Part shown: piece after piece, positions 49,233 to 61,000 of the stretch | How positions within the stretch are numbered: position 1 is the stretch's first letter | Layout: every line of letters begins with the position of its first letter | Assembly (NCBI RefSeq): GCF_003076515.1 | Contig: NZ_CP022390.1 | Location: forward strand, 1,426,001 to 1,490,000 | From: Alcaligenes aquatilis | GTDB lineage: Bacteria; Pseudomonadota; Gammaproteobacteria; Burkholderiales; Burkholderiaceae_B | Length of the DNA: 64,000 nucleotides | Direction: 5' to 3' | Translations under genes and position numbers: made by a program | Notes under the pieces: generated by a model | Told to the model about the DNA's origin: nothing | Seen by the model: only the letters and a program-made list of their open reading frames with translations | The model's database searches: none

Positions 49233-49868
49233 TTAAGCTCCTGCCAGGGCATCAAGTTTGATCTGGACCAACTGCGAAATAGGGTCTTGCTTGAGCAACT
49301 CCACGGCCTGTTTCCAGGCGTCGCGCGCTGCATCGTTCTGTCCTTGAGCGGCCAGAATATCGCCTTTGCGATCCGCAAACAGACCGGCAAAGCTGGCAGG
49401 AGGATTTGCCAGTTGAGCCAGCGCTTCGTCATAATTCTTTTGTTCCAGCAAGATACCGGCCAGACGCAGACGTGCCAGCGGGGTCAGCGCGGGGTCGTGG
49501 TTGGTTTTGACCATCCACTCCAGTTGCTCTCGAGCAGGCGTCAGATTGCCGCGTTGCTGCAAGGCCTGGGCAGCCAGCAGAACACCGCGAGAGGTGTAGC
49601 CAGACTTGGGAAAATCGTTACGCAAGGTCGTACTGGCAGCCAGCACGCGGGCATCAGCCTCTTCGCCGGTCTGGGCAGCAGCACTTTCCAGCGCCTCAAA
49701 GTAACCCATGGCCTGACCTGCCTGATGGCCCTGGTACCACTGCCAACCGCGCCAGCCCGCTACCGCAGCCAACGCGGCAAACGCCAGCACAATGCACAAG
49801 GTGCCCCAGCGGTCCCACCATGCTCGCATGGCATCTAGTTTTTCCTGTTCTTCAAGATCGTAGGCCAT
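49233..49868 (-). CDS. YfgM family TPR-type membrane protein
   Basis: The 211-residue protein has one N-terminal membrane span (LCIVLAFAALAAVAGWRGWQW) after the cytoplasmic MAYDLEEQEKLDAMRAWWDR, then a tetratricopeptide-like periplasmic part. In E. coli YfgM binds the SecYEG/PpiD translocon and helps chaperone exported proteins. It lies between hisS and bamB, the conserved position of yfgM. The ATG at 49868 follows the hisS stop by two bases. Confidence 0.92.
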   Translation of the reverse strand: MAYDLEEQEKLDAMRAWWDRWGTLCIVLAFAALAAVAGWRGWQWYQGHQAGQAMGYFEALESAAAQTGEEADARVLAASTTLRNDFPKSGYTSRGVLLAAQALQQRGNLTPAREQLEWMVKTNHDPALTPLARLRLAGILLEQKNYDEALAQLANPPASFAGLFADRKGDILAAQGQNDAARDAWKQAVELLKQDPISQLVQIKLDALAGA

Positions 49869-49870
49869 GC

Positions 49871-51154
49871 TCAAATCCTTGCTGACAAAACACTGGCGAG
49901 TTCAGAAAAATCAACAGACTGTTGCTGCTCGGCGCCATCCGCAGCACGCAACCATTTCACACTGGCCTGTTCTTTTTGGAGTTCATCGTCACCCAAAATA
50001 ACGGCGGCCTGCGCGCCACTGGCATCAGCCCGTTTGAACTGGGACTTGAAGCCACTGGAGCCTGCATGGACGATCACCTGCAAACCGGCATCACGCAATT
50101 GCTCGGCCAACAGTGAGGCCTTGCGCTGGGCAGCCTCGCCTTGGTGAACCATATAAACCTGACATTCGGGAATGGCTGGCTGCTCGCCATCTTGCGAGCA
50201 CAGATCCAGCAAACGCTCCATGCCAATGGCGAAACCCACGGCAGGCGAAGGTTTGCCACCCATCAATTCGATCAGGCCATCATAACGGCCACCACCGCAC
50301 ACCGTACCTTGTGCACCCAGGCGATCCGTTACCCACTCGAACACAGTCAAGTTGTAGTAGTCCAGACCACGCACCAGACGCGGGTTCAGTGTGTAGGCAA
50401 TACCGGCATCATCCAGACGCTCGCACACGCCCTGAAAATGCGCACGGGACTCTTCACCCAGGAAGTCGAACAGGCGTGGAGCTGCATTGGCCATTTCCTG
50501 CATGGCCGGATTTTTGGTATCGAGCACGCGCAAGGGATTGGTATACATGCGGCGCTGGGCCTCTTCGTCCAGCACATCCTTGTGGGCTTCCAGGTGTTCG
50601 ATCAAGGCCGCACGGTGGGCGGCACGCTCTTGCGCCTGCCCCAGGGAGTTCAGCTCCAGACGAATGTCCGTCAAACCCAGCTTCTTCCACAAACGGGCCA
50701 GCATAACGATCAGCTCGGCATCCACATCCGGCCCGGGCAGACCCAAGGCCTCCACGTCGATCTGATGGAACTGACGGTAGCGGCCACGCTGCGGGCGCTC
50801 ATGACGGAACACCGGCCCCATTGCATAAACACGATGAGGGCGATCGTACAAGAGATTATGTTCGATAGTGGCGCGCACCATGCCCGCCGTAAATTCGGGA
50901 CGCATGGTGAGCTTGTCGCCGTTGAGCGAGTCGGTAAAGGAATACATTTCCTTCTCGACAATGTCGGTGACCTCGCCAATACCACGAGCAAACAACTGGG
51001 TATGTTCCAGTACGGGGGTACGCATATTGCGATAGCCATAGCTGGCCAACCAGTCCCGCACCAGAGCCTCCAGGGCTTCCCACTGTGCGCTTTCACCCGG
51101 TAAGGTGTCTTTCATGCCCGTCAGGGCGCGGAGCTTTTGAAACTGCTGCGTCAT
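49871..51154 (-). CDS. hisS: Histidyl-tRNA synthetase
   Basis: The 427-residue class II enzyme starts at the ATG at 51154 ([20 protein letters not shown]), matching the usual N-terminus. Motif 2 is in [20 protein letters not shown]; the histidine-specific boxes appear as [13 protein letters not shown] and [10 protein letters not shown]. The C-terminal anticodon-binding domain is present. It lies behind ispG with a 42-base gap. Confidence 0.97.
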   Translation of the reverse strand: MTQQFQKLRALTGMKDTLPGESAQWEALEALVRDWLASYGYRNMRTPVLEHTQLFARGIGEVTDIVEKEMYSFTDSLNGDKLTMRPEFTAGMVRATIEHNLLYDRPHRVYAMGPVFRHERPQRGRYRQFHQIDVEALGLPGPDVDAELIVMLARLWKKLGLTDIRLELNSLGQAQERAAHRAALIEHLEAHKDVLDEEAQRRMYTNPLRVLDTKNPAMQEMANAAPRLFDFLGEESRAHFQGVCERLDDAGIAYTLNPRLVRGLDYYNLTVFEWVTDRLGAQGTVCGGGRYDGLIELMGGKPSPAVGFAIGMERLLDLCSQDGEQPAIPECQVYMVHQGEAAQRKASLLAEQLRDAGLQVIVHAGSSGFKSQFKRADASGAQAAVILGDDELQKEQASVKWLRAADGAEQQQSVDFSELASVLSARI

Positions 51155-51196
51155 AATTCTAATGGTTTGCTCGCCATAGACTGACAAGCGTGTTGA

Positions 51197-52483
51197 TCAA
51201 ACCGTTGGAGCCTTGCCATAACGGCGCTCAACGTAATTCTGGACAATGGTCTGAAATTCTTGAGCGATAGTATCACCCTTCAGGGTCACCACCCGCTCGC
51301 CATCCACATAGACGGGTGCCGAGGGCACTTCCCCGGTTCCCGGCAAGCTGATGCCGATATCGGCGTGGCGGCTTTCCCCTGGACCATTGACCACACAGCC
51401 CATCACCGCGACGTTCATGGTTTCCACGCCGGGATACAGATCTTTCCAGACGGGCATCTGGTCACGCAAATAGCCTTGAATATCGTTGGCCAGCTCCTGG
51501 AACACCGTACTGCTGGTGCGACCACAACCCGGACACGCCACCACCATAGGGGTGAAGGCACGCAAACCCATGGTCTGCAAAATTTCCTGAGCCACCACCA
51601 CTTCACGGGCGCGATCGCCACCGGGTTCGGGCGTCAGGGAAATACGAATGGTGTCACCAATGCCTTGCTGCAACAAGACGGACAAGGCGGCGGTGGAAGC
51701 CACAATACCCTTGCTGCCCATCCCCGCTTCGGTCAAACCCAGATGCAGGGCGTAATCGCAACGCGCGGACAAATCCTGATAAACCGTAATCAAATCCTGC
51801 ACATGGCTGACCTTGCAAGACAGCACGATACGCTTGCCGTCCAGACCGAGCTCTTGGGCACGCTGGGCATTGCTGATGGCCGAAAACACCAGGGCATCAC
51901 GCATGACAGCTTGCGCCGTCCAAGGGTGTGCGCGTTGATTGTTCTCGTCCATCATGCGGGCCATCAGCTCGTGATCCAGGCTGCCCCAGTTCACACCGAT
52001 ACGCACGGCCTTGTCGTAACGGCAGGCGATTTCAATCATCTTGGCAAAGTTATCGTCCCGACGCTTGCCTCCGCCCATATTGCCCGGATTGATCCGGTAC
52101 TTGGACAAGGCTTGTGCGCATTCCGGAAAGTCGGCCAGCAGCTTGTGCCCGTTGTAATGAAAGTCCCCCACCAAGGGAACATTGACACCCATGCGGTCCA
52201 ATTGCTCACGGATCGCCGGCACTTCTCGCGCGGCTTCCGGGGTATTGACGGTAATACGCACCAGCTCGGAACCCGCACGCGCCAACTCCTTGACCTGGAT
52301 GGCCGTTGCAATGGCATCGACCGTATCCGTATTGGTCATGGACTGCACCACGACAGGAGCCGAGCCCCCCAGTTTCACGACATGATCGCCCCAGCGCACA
52401 TCCACCGTGCGCGTCACCCGTTTGGGTTGAGCACCAACCGGCAAGGGCTGGCAAGCAGAGGGAGTTCCGGGACCCTGCGTCAT
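51197..52483 (-). CDS. ispG: 4-hydroxy-3-methylbut-2-enyl diphosphate synthase (flavodoxin-type)
   Basis: The 428-residue iron-sulfur enzyme carries out the penultimate step of the MEP isoprenoid pathway. The N-terminal TIM barrel has [11 protein letters not shown]; the [4Fe-4S] ligands lie in VACPGCGRT and in [11 protein letters not shown]. The start overlaps the rodZ-like stop by four bases (ATGA). Confidence 0.96.
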   Translation of the reverse strand: MTQGPGTPSACQPLPVGAQPKRVTRTVDVRWGDHVVKLGGSAPVVVQSMTNTDTVDAIATAIQVKELARAGSELVRITVNTPEAAREVPAIREQLDRMGVNVPLVGDFHYNGHKLLADFPECAQALSKYRINPGNMGGGKRRDDNFAKMIEIACRYDKAVRIGVNWGSLDHELMARMMDENNQRAHPWTAQAVMRDALVFSAISNAQRAQELGLDGKRIVLSCKVSHVQDLITVYQDLSARCDYALHLGLTEAGMGSKGIVASTAALSVLLQQGIGDTIRISLTPEPGGDRAREVVVAQEILQTMGLRAFTPMVVACPGCGRTSSTVFQELANDIQGYLRDQMPVWKDLYPGVETMNVAVMGCVVNGPGESRHADIGISLPGTGEVPSAPVYVDGERVVTLKGDTIAQEFQTIVQNYVERRYGKAPTV

Positions 52484-52974
52484 TTCTTCAAATCCTTAAG
52501 CCAATCAAACACCAACCATTGATCAGGAACCCAGCCCCGATCAATGGCGTAAAAACCGGCTACCAACAACAAAACAATAATGATTAGAATCCAGATCCAG
52601 CCTGAACCACCGCGTGATTCGGCATATAGGCCCAAATCCGTACTGGCCAGCCCCGAACCGGAATGATCACGCGGTACGGGCTTGGGGGCTGCAGTATCAC
52701 TGACCTGAGATTCCAGCATGACCAGCACTGCCGAGACATCGGTCTCGAGAAAGCGCGCATAATTGCGCACCATGCCACGCAAGGGCTGCCCCCCGGGCAA
52801 CTGACTCCACTCCTGAGCCTCCAGAGCCTCCAGTTGCCGAACCGAAAACTTCAGGCGGGTGGAGGCTTCGTTCAGCGTACACGATTGCGCCAGACGCAAC
52901 TCACGGAGTGTGGGACCCACACCTGAGCCCGCTTCCGGCGCCGATTGCTTGGTAGGATCCAGAGTCTCGCTCAT
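52480..52974 (-). CDS. Short RodZ-like helix-turn-helix membrane protein
   Basis: The 164-residue protein begins with an Xre-type helix-turn-helix ([20 protein letters not shown] through [18 protein letters not shown]) typical of RodZ, followed by a linker and one membrane span ([19 protein letters not shown]). Only ~15 residues follow the span, so the periplasmic DUF4115 domain of full RodZ is absent. RodZ tethers MreB for cell shape; this short form may keep only the cytoplasmic role. It sits exactly where rodZ lies in related genomes, and overlaps both neighbours by four bases. Confidence 0.85.
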   Translation of the reverse strand: MSETLDPTKQSAPEAGSGVGPTLRELRLAQSCTLNEASTRLKFSVRQLEALEAQEWSQLPGGQPLRGMVRNYARFLETDVSAVLVMLESQVSDTAAPKPVPRDHSGSGLASTDLGLYAESRGGSGWIWILIIIVLLLVAGFYAIDRGWVPDQWLVFDWLKDLKK

Positions 52975-54119
52975 GCACGTTCCTGTTTGATTTGAATGAC
53001 GGCCCGATCAGGCAAACGCTGCTCGATACGGGTGCGATCACGAATATCACCCGCCAACTGCCCGCAAGCAGCCGCAATATCGTCGCCACGCGTCTTTCGT
53101 ACGGTAGTGACCACTCCGCCATCCATCAGCCTTTGGGCAAACTGTTTGACCCGTGCGGCAGAGGAGCGCTTCAGACCGGACTGCGGAAAAGGATTAAAAG
53201 GGATCAGATTAAATTTGCAGCGCACAATGCGCGCGATATCCAGCAATTCCTGCGCATGTTGGTCGGCATCGTTGATGCCGTCCAACATGATGTATTCAAA
53301 GGTAATGAAGTCACGCGGGGCATGCTCCAGATAGCGATTACAGGCATCCAGAAGCTCGGCCAGCGGATACTTCTTGTTCAGCGGCACCAGACGGTCGCGC
53401 AACGCATCATTGGGCGCATGCAGCGACACAGCCAGAGCCACCGGGCAATCTTTGGCCAAACGATCCATCATGGGTACCACACCGGAGGTGGATACCGTCA
53501 CGCGACGGCGCGACAGACCGTAGGCATTATCGTCCAGCATCAGGCGCAAGGCACCGAGCACCTGATCATAATTAAGCAAGGGCTCGCCCATGCCCATCAT
53601 GACCACATTGCTGATGACGCGCGTACTGGTTTGTTCAGCTTCCCCGATACGGGCCGTTTCAGGCGCACCCAGCAAAGCACGGCGGGCAAACCAAAGCTGA
53701 CCAATGATTTCAGAGCTTGTCAGGTTGCGGTTGAAACCCTGGTAACCCGTGGAACAGAATGGACAGGCCACGGTACAACCAGCCTGACTGGAAATGCACA
53801 GGGTGCCCCGATCATCCTCGGGAATGAAAACCGCTTCGACGGCGTTATTGCTGCCTACATCAAACAGCCATTTACGAGTGCCGTCGGTAGAAATGTGTTC
53901 GTGCGACATGCTGGGCGCGGTGACAACGCAATTGGCGCTCAGCTGCTCGCGGAACTCGCGCGCCAGATCTGTCATCTGCCCAAAATCGTCCTGTTGACGC
54001 TGGTGTATCCAGCGCTGCAATTGGCGCGCGCGGAAAGGCTTGCCGCCCCATTGGGCAACCAGTTCAACAAGTTGCTCCGGGCCCAGGCCCAGAATATTGG
54101 TAGGTTCGAGCGATGACAT
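52971..54119 (-). CDS. rlmN: Dual-specificity 23S rRNA / tRNA adenine C2-methyltransferase
   Basis: The 382-residue radical-SAM enzyme methylates A2503 of 23S rRNA and A37 of some tRNAs. The CxxxCxxC cluster motif is in [16 protein letters not shown] second catalytic Cys is in the C-terminal [18 protein letters not shown]. It follows ndk on the same strand and leads into the rodZ-ispG-hisS chain. Confidence 0.96.
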   Translation of the reverse strand: MSSLEPTNILGLGPEQLVELVAQWGGKPFRARQLQRWIHQRQQDDFGQMTDLAREFREQLSANCVVTAPSMSHEHISTDGTRKWLFDVGSNNAVEAVFIPEDDRGTLCISSQAGCTVACPFCSTGYQGFNRNLTSSEIIGQLWFARRALLGAPETARIGEAEQTSTRVISNVVMMGMGEPLLNYDQVLGALRLMLDDNAYGLSRRRVTVSTSGVVPMMDRLAKDCPVALAVSLHAPNDALRDRLVPLNKKYPLAELLDACNRYLEHAPRDFITFEYIMLDGINDADQHAQELLDIARIVRCKFNLIPFNPFPQSGLKRSSAARVKQFAQRLMDGGVVTTVRKTRGDDIAAACGQLAGDIRDRTRIEQRLPDRAVIQIKQERA

Positions 54120-54268
54120 AAAAATAATACCTTCACGCGGTCTGGCGACTCATTTTTTGCAGAAATGCAAAAAAGCCTCTTCTTGTAGGACTTACCCGGC
54201 ACACCAGAGTTCCAGTGGGCCGGGCAAGTCTTGATCAGAGTGCCGCCGGTACTGCGCGGTTTAGCCAA

Positions 54269-54694
54269 TTAACGGCTGTAAACGTTGCACTCTGGGAAGA
54301 AGAAAGCGATTTCGACAGCAGCAGTTTCAGGAGCGTCGGAACCGTGAACAGCGTTGGCGTCGATGCTCTCAGCGAAGTCAGCGCGGATGGTGCCAGCGTC
54401 AGCTTTCTTGGGGTCGGTAGCGCCCATCAATTCGCGGTTCTTGGCAATGGCGCCTTCACCTTCCAGAACTTGTACGAATACAGGACCGGAAACCATGAAG
54501 TCGACCAGATCCTTGAAGAAAGGACGCTCGGCGTGCACGCCGTAGAAGCGCTCGGCTTCGCCACGGGACAGGTGAACCAGGCGACCAGCGATCACTTTCA
54601 GGCCAGCGCCTTCAAAGCGGGAAATAATCTGACCGATCACGTTTTTAGCAACAGCGTCGGGCTTGATAATGGACAGAGTGCGTTCAATAGCCAT
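54269..54694 (-). CDS. ndk: Nucleoside diphosphate kinase
   Basis: The 141-residue protein starts at the ATG at 54694 ([20 protein letters not shown]). It transfers phosphate from ATP to other nucleoside diphosphates through the active-site His in [11 protein letters not shown]. Length and sequence are standard. It diverges from valS across 253 bases that should hold both promoters. Confidence 0.97.
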   Translation of the reverse strand: MAIERTLSIIKPDAVAKNVIGQIISRFEGAGLKVIAGRLVHLSRGEAERFYGVHAERPFFKDLVDFMVSGPVFVQVLEGEGAIAKNRELMGATDPKKADAGTIRADFAESIDANAVHGSDAPETAAVEIAFFFPECNVYSR

Positions 54695-54947
54695 GTGAAA
54701 ATCCAAATAAGAACAATATAGTGTAGTCTTTGCTGCGTAAAGCAAAATGCAGATCCGACGGTTCGCGCTAAATTTTTTAATGAAAACAAGCACTTTCATC
54801 AGATTTACGGCAACCCGGCATTTTACCACGCCAAAGACGCACGGCCACATCTTAAAATAGTGCATCTTACATTCGTTTTTTACCCAGGATTAGTCCCGCC
54901 CTATCTGGCACCGAACGTGCCAAAAGGGGCAGGCAGACCGCATCACC

Positions 54948-57800
54948 ATGACCAACTCATCCGCAACGACCTCCGACGAGCAATTATCCAAGAGCTTTGA
55001 ACCCCAGGAAATCGAAACGCGCTGGTACGCGCGCTGGGAGCAAGCCGACCTTTTCAAGGGAGGCCAGCACGTCCAGCCCTTGGGTGATCATCAGTCCGAA
55101 CCCTTTGTCATTCAGTCCCCACCACCGAACGTCACCGGGACTTTGCACATGGGCCACGCCTTTAACCAGACCATCATGGATGGCCTGACGCGCTACCACC
55201 GCATGAAAGGCGACGATACGGTCTACATTCCTGGCACCGACCACGCCGGGATTGCCACCCAGATCATTGTGGAGCGCCAGCTCGATGCCCAGAACATCAG
55301 CCGCCACGACCTGGGTCGCGAGAAATTCCTGGAAAAAGTCTGGGAGTGGAAAGAGAAATCCGGCAACACCATTACCAGCCAGTTTCGCCGCCTGGGCGCG
55401 TCCTGTGACTGGAGCCGCGAATACTTCACCATGGACGACAACCTGTCACGTGGCGTGCTGGAAACCTTTGTCCGCCTGTACGAACAAGGTCTGATTTACC
55501 GTGGCAAGCGCCTGGTGAACTGGGACCCCGTACTGGGCACCGCCGTATCCGACCTGGAAGTGGTCAGCGAGGAAGAAGACGGTCATCTGTGGGAAATCCG
55601 CTACCCGCTGACTACACCCCAGGGTGATCTGACCCACCTGACGGTGGCCACCACCCGTCCGGAAACCATGCTGGGCGACGTTGCCCTGATGGTGCACCCT
55701 GAAGACGAGCGCTATATCGGCCTGATCGGCCAGACCGTTACCCTGCCCCTGGTCGGCCGCTCCATCCCGATCATTGCGGACGATTATGTAGACCCAGCCT
55801 TCGGCACCGGTGTCGTGAAGGTGACCCCTGCTCACGACTTCAATGACTATGCTGTTGGCCAACGCCACGGCCTGGAAATGATCAGCATCCTGACACTGGA
55901 TGCCCACATTGCCGACACCGCTCCCGAAGCCTATCAAGGCCTGGAGCGCTTTGCCGCGCGCAAGCAAATCGTGGCCGACCTAGAAGCCCAGGGCCTGCTA
56001 CAGGCCGTCAAGCCACACAAGCTGATGGTGCCACGTGGCGACCGCACCAATACAGTCATTGAACCCATGCTGACTGACCAGTGGTTTGTAGCCATGAGCA
56101 AGCCCGCTCCGGAAGATTCACTGCACCCCGGCAAGAGCATCACCCAGGTTGCCCTGGATGTGGTGGCCGATGGCCGTGTGCGCTTCTACCCCGACAACTG
56201 GTCCAACACCTACAACCAGTGGCTGAACAATATTCAGGATTGGTGCATTTCCCGTCAGTTGTGGTGGGGTCACCAAATTCCCGCCTGGTACGCCGAAGAC
56301 GGTAGCCTGTTTGTCGCCCGTTCCGAAGAAGAAGCTCTGGAACAAGCCCGCGCCGCTGGCGTGACCGGCCCACTGCGCCGCGACGAAGACGTGCTGGATA
56401 CCTGGTTCTCCTCCGCCCTGGTGCCCTTTACCGATCTGGGCTGGCCTGAAGAAACTCCAGATCTGGCCCGTTACCTGCCCTCCAGCGTGCTGGTCACTGG
56501 TTTCGACATTATTTTCTTCTGGGTTGCCCGCATGGTCATGATGAGCATGCACCTGACCGGCCGCGTTCCATTCAACACCGTCTACGTTCACGGACTGGTG
56601 TGCGATATGGAAGGCAAGAAGATGAGCAAATCCAAGGGCAATACCATTGACCCTGTGGATTTGATCGACGGCATCGATCTGGAAAGCCTGATCCACAAAC
56701 GCACGTTTGGCCTGATGAACCCCAAGCAGGCACAAAGCATTACCAAACGCACCAAGAAAGACTACCCCGACGGCATCCCCGCCTTCGGCACGGACGCACT
56801 GCGCTTTACCATGGCCGCCTACGCCACTCTGGGCCGCAATATCAACTTCGACATGAAGCGTTGCGAAGGCTACCGCAACTTCTGCAACAAGCTGTGGAAT
56901 GCCACCCGCTTTGTGTTGATGAACACCGAAGGTCATGAGCTGCACGCCGACGCACCCGCCGAACTGAGCTTTGCTGATCGCTGGATCATCAGCCTGTTGC
57001 AAGGCCTGGAACAGGACGCCGAGCGCGGTTTTGCCGACTACCGTTTCGACAACGTCGCCAATGCCATCTACCACTTTGTATGGGACGAGTACTGCGACTG
57101 GTACCTGGAGCTGGCCAAGACTCAGATCCAGAACGGCACGCCCGAGCAGCAACTGGGCACCCGCCGCACCCTGATCCGCGTACTGGAAGTGGTGCTGCGC
57201 GTAGCGCACCCTATCATCCCCTTCATCACGGAAGAACTGTGGCAGAAGGTCTCGGTGGTGGCTGGTAAACGTGCCGCTGACGAAACCACCAGCATTTCGG
57301 TCCAGCCCTACCCAATTGCCAACCCCGCCGCGGTTGATGAGCAGGCCGTGGCCCAGGTTGCCGAACTGAAAGCCCAAGTGGACGCCATCCGTGCCCTGCG
57401 TGGCGAAATGAACATTTCGCCCGCTCAGCGCGTACCGCTGATTGCCCAAGGCAATGCCGAAACCCTAAAAGCCAACAGCCCGTATCTGGCTGCGCTGGGC
57501 AAGCTGGAAAGCGTGGAAATTGTCGATCAACTGCCTACCGATGCAGGCGCACCGGTACAAGTGATCGGCACCACGCAACTGATGCTGCACGTAGAGATTG
57601 ACGTGGAAGCGGAGCGTATCCGCCTGTCCAAGGAAATTGAACGCCTGCAAGGCGAAATCAGCAAGGCCGAAGCCAAACTGGGCAACGCCAGTTTTGTGGA
57701 GCGTGCCCCAGCAGCCGTAGTGGAACAGGAACGACAGCGCGTCATTCAGTTTGGCGAAACCCTGGCTAAAGTCCAGCAGCAATTTACTCGCCTGAACTAA
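54948..57800 (+). CDS. valS: Valyl-tRNA synthetase
   Basis: The 950-residue class I enzyme has the HIGH box as [10 protein letters not shown] and the KMSKS loop as [14 protein letters not shown]. The editing domain (about residues 200-380) and a C-terminal coiled coil (near residues 875-945, [20 protein letters not shown]) are both present. It is a single-gene unit with its own terminator. Confidence 0.97.
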   Translation: MTNSSATTSDEQLSKSFEPQEIETRWYARWEQADLFKGGQHVQPLGDHQSEPFVIQSPPPNVTGTLHMGHAFNQTIMDGLTRYHRMKGDDTVYIPGTDHAGIATQIIVERQLDAQNISRHDLGREKFLEKVWEWKEKSGNTITSQFRRLGASCDWSREYFTMDDNLSRGVLETFVRLYEQGLIYRGKRLVNWDPVLGTAVSDLEVVSEEEDGHLWEIRYPLTTPQGDLTHLTVATTRPETMLGDVALMVHPEDERYIGLIGQTVTLPLVGRSIPIIADDYVDPAFGTGVVKVTPAHDFNDYAVGQRHGLEMISILTLDAHIADTAPEAYQGLERFAARKQIVADLEAQGLLQAVKPHKLMVPRGDRTNTVIEPMLTDQWFVAMSKPAPEDSLHPGKSITQVALDVVADGRVRFYPDNWSNTYNQWLNNIQDWCISRQLWWGHQIPAWYAEDGSLFVARSEEEALEQARAAGVTGPLRRDEDVLDTWFSSALVPFTDLGWPEETPDLARYLPSSVLVTGFDIIFFWVARMVMMSMHLTGRVPFNTVYVHGLVCDMEGKKMSKSKGNTIDPVDLIDGIDLESLIHKRTFGLMNPKQAQSITKRTKKDYPDGIPAFGTDALRFTMAAYATLGRNINFDMKRCEGYRNFCNKLWNATRFVLMNTEGHELHADAPAELSFADRWIISLLQGLEQDAERGFADYRFDNVANAIYHFVWDEYCDWYLELAKTQIQNGTPEQQLGTRRTLIRVLEVVLRVAHPIIPFITEELWQKVSVVAGKRAADETTSISVQPYPIANPAAVDEQAVAQVAELKAQVDAIRALRGEMNISPAQRVPLIAQGNAETLKANSPYLAALGKLESVEIVDQLPTDAGAPVQVIGTTQLMLHVEIDVEAERIRLSKEIERLQGEISKAEAKLGNASFVERAPAAVVEQERQRVIQFGETLAKVQQQFTRLN

Positions 57801-57837
57801 CGGCCTCCCAGCACAAAAAACTGGCTGCAATAAACGA

Positions 57838-57878
57838 CACCCCAAAGATTGGATGCCCATCCAACCTTTGGGGTGCTT
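57838..57878 (+). terminator. Terminator behind valS
   Basis: CACCCCAAAG and CTTTGGGGTG enclose an inner TTGGAT/ATCCAA stem, making one long hairpin. The T-run after it is short (CTTTAT), but the stem is strong. Confidence 0.7.
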
Positions 57879-57947
57879 TATGACGAAGCAGGATAGATAG
57901 CCCAGATTGGCTGCATCATGGCACAACCGTGCCCAACAATGGCGTGC

Positions 57948-58796
57948 TCAGTCCCGACTTGCCTCAAGACCATACATCAAAGGGACGCCAGCCTGGCCTA
58001 CGGGTGCATACATTCGCCGCCCCGGACCCTCATGCATCTGCTTAAAACCCTTCCAGCCATTTGAATACGGATACTCTTCCAATTTTCGCAAACGCAAACC
58101 GGCCTCCAGCAAGACACCAACCAGTTTAGCCAAGCCCCAACTAAACTCCACACTGGGATGCGGGTTCTCAAACTCCTGCATACCTTCAGTTTTGCCTGAA
58201 AGCAGCAACCCTTCGCCTGATTCCGCTACGTAATCACCCACCCCTTCCGGGAACACCATGGGCTGGGTATTGAAGTAATCGTATTTCAGCGCCCAGTGCT
58301 CATCAAAGCAAAGCGCAAAGGGGTGGAACTCCACCAGCACCAAACGCCCTCCAGGCTTCAAAACAGAAGCGACGCCCTGCGCCCACGCCCTTAAATCCGG
58401 CAACCAACACAAGACACCATAGCTACTGAATACAATATCGTATTGCAGCCCCTGACTGGCAGCCTGCCTTAACCACTGCACCACGTCTTCGCGATGAAAC
58501 GCAGCCGGAATACCCGTATCTCGAGACAGAGCCGTCGCAAAGGAAATCGCTTCATCGGCGATATCAACCCCAGTCACTAGTGCCCCAAGCGTGGCCAAAC
58601 TCAAACTATCCTGCCCGCAATTGCATTGCAAATGCAGCAGTGAGCGCCCCTTGAGTTCACCTAGCAGCTCCAGCTCCTCTGGAAACAAAGTAGAACCACC
58701 ACGGCGAAAGAACTGAGCCTGATCCCCTTTATGGCTATTATGGGCAAGTGTTGCCGCATTCCAGGACTGGCGATTTTGTTGCTCAACTTTACTCAT
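57948..58796 (-). CDS. Class I SAM-dependent methyltransferase, substrate unknown
   Basis: The protein has 282 residues from the ATG at 58796, with GAGGGGG upstream. The Rossmann-type fold shows motif I as LLHLQCNCGQDSLSLA with the acidic GVDIADEAI, and a later motif VLKPGGRLVLVEFHPF. Such proteins methylate many small molecules; nothing here fixes the substrate. It follows trmD on the same strand with a gap of 73 bases, in the place usually held by rplS. Confidence 0.85.
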   Translation of the reverse strand: MSKVEQQNRQSWNAATLAHNSHKGDQAQFFRRGGSTLFPEELELLGELKGRSLLHLQCNCGQDSLSLATLGALVTGVDIADEAISFATALSRDTGIPAAFHREDVVQWLRQAASQGLQYDIVFSSYGVLCWLPDLRAWAQGVASVLKPGGRLVLVEFHPFALCFDEHWALKYDYFNTQPMVFPEGVGDYVAESGEGLLLSGKTEGMQEFENPHPSVEFSWGLAKLVGVLLEAGLRLRKLEEYPYSNGWKGFKQMHEGPGRRMYAPVGQAGVPLMYGLEASRD

Positions 58797-58869
58797 AACC
58801 CCCTCATGAGCCACCCTAAGCAGCACACCATCAGATTACTTGCCCAATGCCACACTCATCCCAAGCCGC

Positions 58870-59631
58870 TTATGACACTCCCCCGTCATCCAGCGAGGCC
58901 AGGAAACGCTCATCTGCCTTGTTAAGCTCACCACGCTGACGGGCCTGTTCGATCAACTCCGGGCGCCGCAAAGCGGTCAAACGCAAAGACTGCTCACGCC
59001 TCCATGCCTGGATGCGACCATGATGACCGGACATCAAGACCTCAGGCACAGCCTGATCGCGATAAACCTCGGGACGCGTGTAATGAGGGCTGTCCAACAA
59101 GCCACTATTGTCGGCATGGAAAGAATCCTGACGAGCCGAATCGGCATCATTCAACACGCCGGGCAAGAGGCGGACCACGCTGTCGATAATCGCCAGCGAC
59201 GCGATTTCACCGCCAGACAGCACAAAATCACCCAAAGAAAGCTCCTGGGTGACGCGTGCATCAATAAAGCGTTGATCTATCCCTTCGTAGCGACCACAAA
59301 CCAGAACCGCGCCGGGGCCTTGAGCCAGCTCCTGAGCCACAGCCTGATTAAAGCGTCGCCCTGTAGGGCTAAGTAAAATCACTTCCGGCTTATCGCCACG
59401 GTCAGCCAGAGCCTGATCCAAAGCGTCGTTCAAGGGATCAGCCAGCATGACCATACCAGGACCACCTCCGTAAGGGCGGTCATCCACTGTGCGGTGCACA
59501 TCGGTAGTGTAGTCGCGCGGATTCCAGGTCCGCATCTGCCAGATGCCCTGCTTGTGCGCACGGCCGGTGACACCAGCCTGGCTGACCACATCAAACATGT
59601 CCGGGAACAGGGTCAGGGCATCAAATCGCAT
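58870..59631 (-). CDS. trmD: tRNA (guanine-37 N1)-methyltransferase
   Basis: The 253-residue SPOUT enzyme methylates G37 of tRNAs to prevent +1 frameshifting. The trefoil-knot motifs are visible: [36 protein letters not shown] and RLLPGVL. It is the third gene of the rpsP-rimM-trmD operon, with an 86-base gap after rimM. Confidence 0.97.
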   Translation of the reverse strand: MRFDALTLFPDMFDVVSQAGVTGRAHKQGIWQMRTWNPRDYTTDVHRTVDDRPYGGGPGMVMLADPLNDALDQALADRGDKPEVILLSPTGRRFNQAVAQELAQGPGAVLVCGRYEGIDQRFIDARVTQELSLGDFVLSGGEIASLAIIDSVVRLLPGVLNDADSARQDSFHADNSGLLDSPHYTRPEVYRDQAVPEVLMSGHHGRIQAWRREQSLRLTALRRPELIEQARQRGELNKADERFLASLDDGGVS

Positions 59632-59717
59632 GAGGACTCGGCAAGAGAAAAAGCAGATACGCGTTATAAACCCGGCCAGTCAAGCCAAAGCACCACACGC
59701 GCACAGGATTGAAACGA

Positions 59718-60317
59718 TCAGATCGCCCAGTGGCTGTGCAACTCGCGGGCGGACATATCCACCGTATGCACAATGGCTTGCACAAAGGGAACCAGCTCTT
59801 CTTGCGGCCTACCCTGTTCGTCCTTTTCAGGTGTAAAGACACCCTCGGCATCCCAGGAGCCACGATGCACGACCAAAATGGAATGCGCGCCGTTATCCAG
59901 CACCTCTACCACTTCGCCTAAGCTTTCAGCTTGGCCGTCCTGCTCGCCAAAAAAGCGGCAGCCGATCAGATCGACCCAATAAAATTCGTCTTCGTCCGCT
60001 TTGGGAAAAGCGGCACGGGATACCCAAACGGTATGCCCCTTAAGAGCTTGAGCCAGCTCTCGATTATCCAGACCTTCAAACTGCGCCACGATGGTTGCCC
60101 CATGCTGCTTTGCGGTTTGTACTTGTCTGGGTGACGCAGACGCAAAAACGCCCGCCTGAGATTCAGGCCGGGGCGTTTTTAACCACCACGTTTTTACATT
60201 CAGCAGCGCTTTGGTTTGCATGGAGTGCGGCTGGATTTTGACCCAACCACGTACGCCATAAGCGGAAACAATGCGTCCAAGCTCAACAAGGTCAGCAGGA
60301 ATCGCTGGTTGCTTCAC
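59718..60317 (-). CDS. rimM: Ribosome maturation factor RimM
   Basis: The 199-residue protein binds S19 and helps 16S rRNA 3' domain maturation. The N-terminal RimM domain has LGRIVSAYGVRGWVKIQPHS; the C-terminal PRC-barrel part includes EFYWVDLIGCRFFGEQDGQ. It lies between rpsP and trmD as usual. Confidence 0.95.
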   Translation of the reverse strand: MKQPAIPADLVELGRIVSAYGVRGWVKIQPHSMQTKALLNVKTWWLKTPRPESQAGVFASASPRQVQTAKQHGATIVAQFEGLDNRELAQALKGHTVWVSRAAFPKADEDEFYWVDLIGCRFFGEQDGQAESLGEVVEVLDNGAHSILVVHRGSWDAEGVFTPEKDEQGRPQEELVPFVQAIVHTVDMSARELHSHWAI

Positions 60318-60349
60318 ACTAACACCACTAAAAAAACAGGTGAATCAAC

Positions 60350-60610
60350 TTAGGCAGCCGAAGCAACCTTAGCCGAGTATTCTTTCAACAGGCGAGCCAC
60401 AGCAGGCGAAACCTGAGCACCGTTGTCGGTGAAGTGCTTAACGCGGTCCATTTGCAGACGCAGGTTTTCATGACCTTCGCCAGCAACGGGGTTGTAAAAA
60501 CCCAGACGTTCGATGAAGCGACCATCACGGCGTTGGCTCGCCTCGGCGGCTACTACGTTGTAAAAAGGACGCTTTTTGGAGCCACCACGGGCCAAGCGAA
60601 TTACCACCAT
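60350..60610 (-). CDS. rpsP: 30S ribosomal protein S16
   Basis: The 86-residue protein starts [20 protein letters not shown], the S16 signature, and has [13 protein letters not shown]. The ATG at 60610 is supported by family alignment. It heads the rpsP-rimM-trmD operon, whose promoter should lie between 60,611 and 60,746. Confidence 0.98.
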   Translation of the reverse strand: MVVIRLARGGSKKRPFYNVVAAEASQRRDGRFIERLGFYNPVAGEGHENLRLQMDRVKHFTDNGAQVSPAVARLLKEYSAKVASAA

Positions 60611-60736
60611 TGATAATCCCTTTATTGTGTAAGGTAAACAAAAAATTCTAGCACTATTCTGGCACGTATGCCAAAAGTAACACGCTAAGATAGCAGATTC
60701 AGTGCTAGATACGCAACAGACAAAACAGTATTCTAC

Positions 60737-60759
60737 CGCCGTCAGCTTACCGACGGCGT
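60737..60759 (-). terminator. Weak hairpin at the end of the tusA-like gene
   Basis: CCGCCGTC and GACGGCG pair across the stop codon of the tusA-like gene. No clear T-run follows, so this may only stabilise the mRNA end. Confidence 0.35.
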
Positions 60760-60995
60760 AAAAAATGCAGAGTTTTTTCAGCTTGCTGGTCTTGAGCCAA
60801 CAGTTCATTGCCAGTTTGGCGACAAAAAGCCTGAAAATCTTGAATAGCGTGCTGATCGGTTGTAATGACCTGCAACACTTGCCCAGACTCCAACTGCGCC
60901 AAGGCTTTCTTGGCACGCAAGATAGGCAAGGGGCATTTCAGCCCGCTTGCATCCACCTGCAGATCGCTATTGGGCAAAGCGCCGGTCTCGAACAT
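60747..60995 (-). CDS. TusA-family sulfurtransferase
   Basis: The 82-residue protein has the TusA signature [14 protein letters not shown] with its active-site Cys, followed by [20 protein letters not shown]. TusA-like proteins relay sulfur as a persulfide, for tRNA thiolation or other uses. The ATG at 60995 is chosen; an earlier in-frame ATG at 61001 overlaps the alaS stop. It is probably co-transcribed with alaS. Confidence 0.9.
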   Translation of the reverse strand: MFETGALPNSDLQVDASGLKCPLPILRAKKALAQLESGQVLQVITTDQHAIQDFQAFCRQTGNELLAQDQQAEKTLHFLRRR

Positions 60996-61000
60996 CGTCA

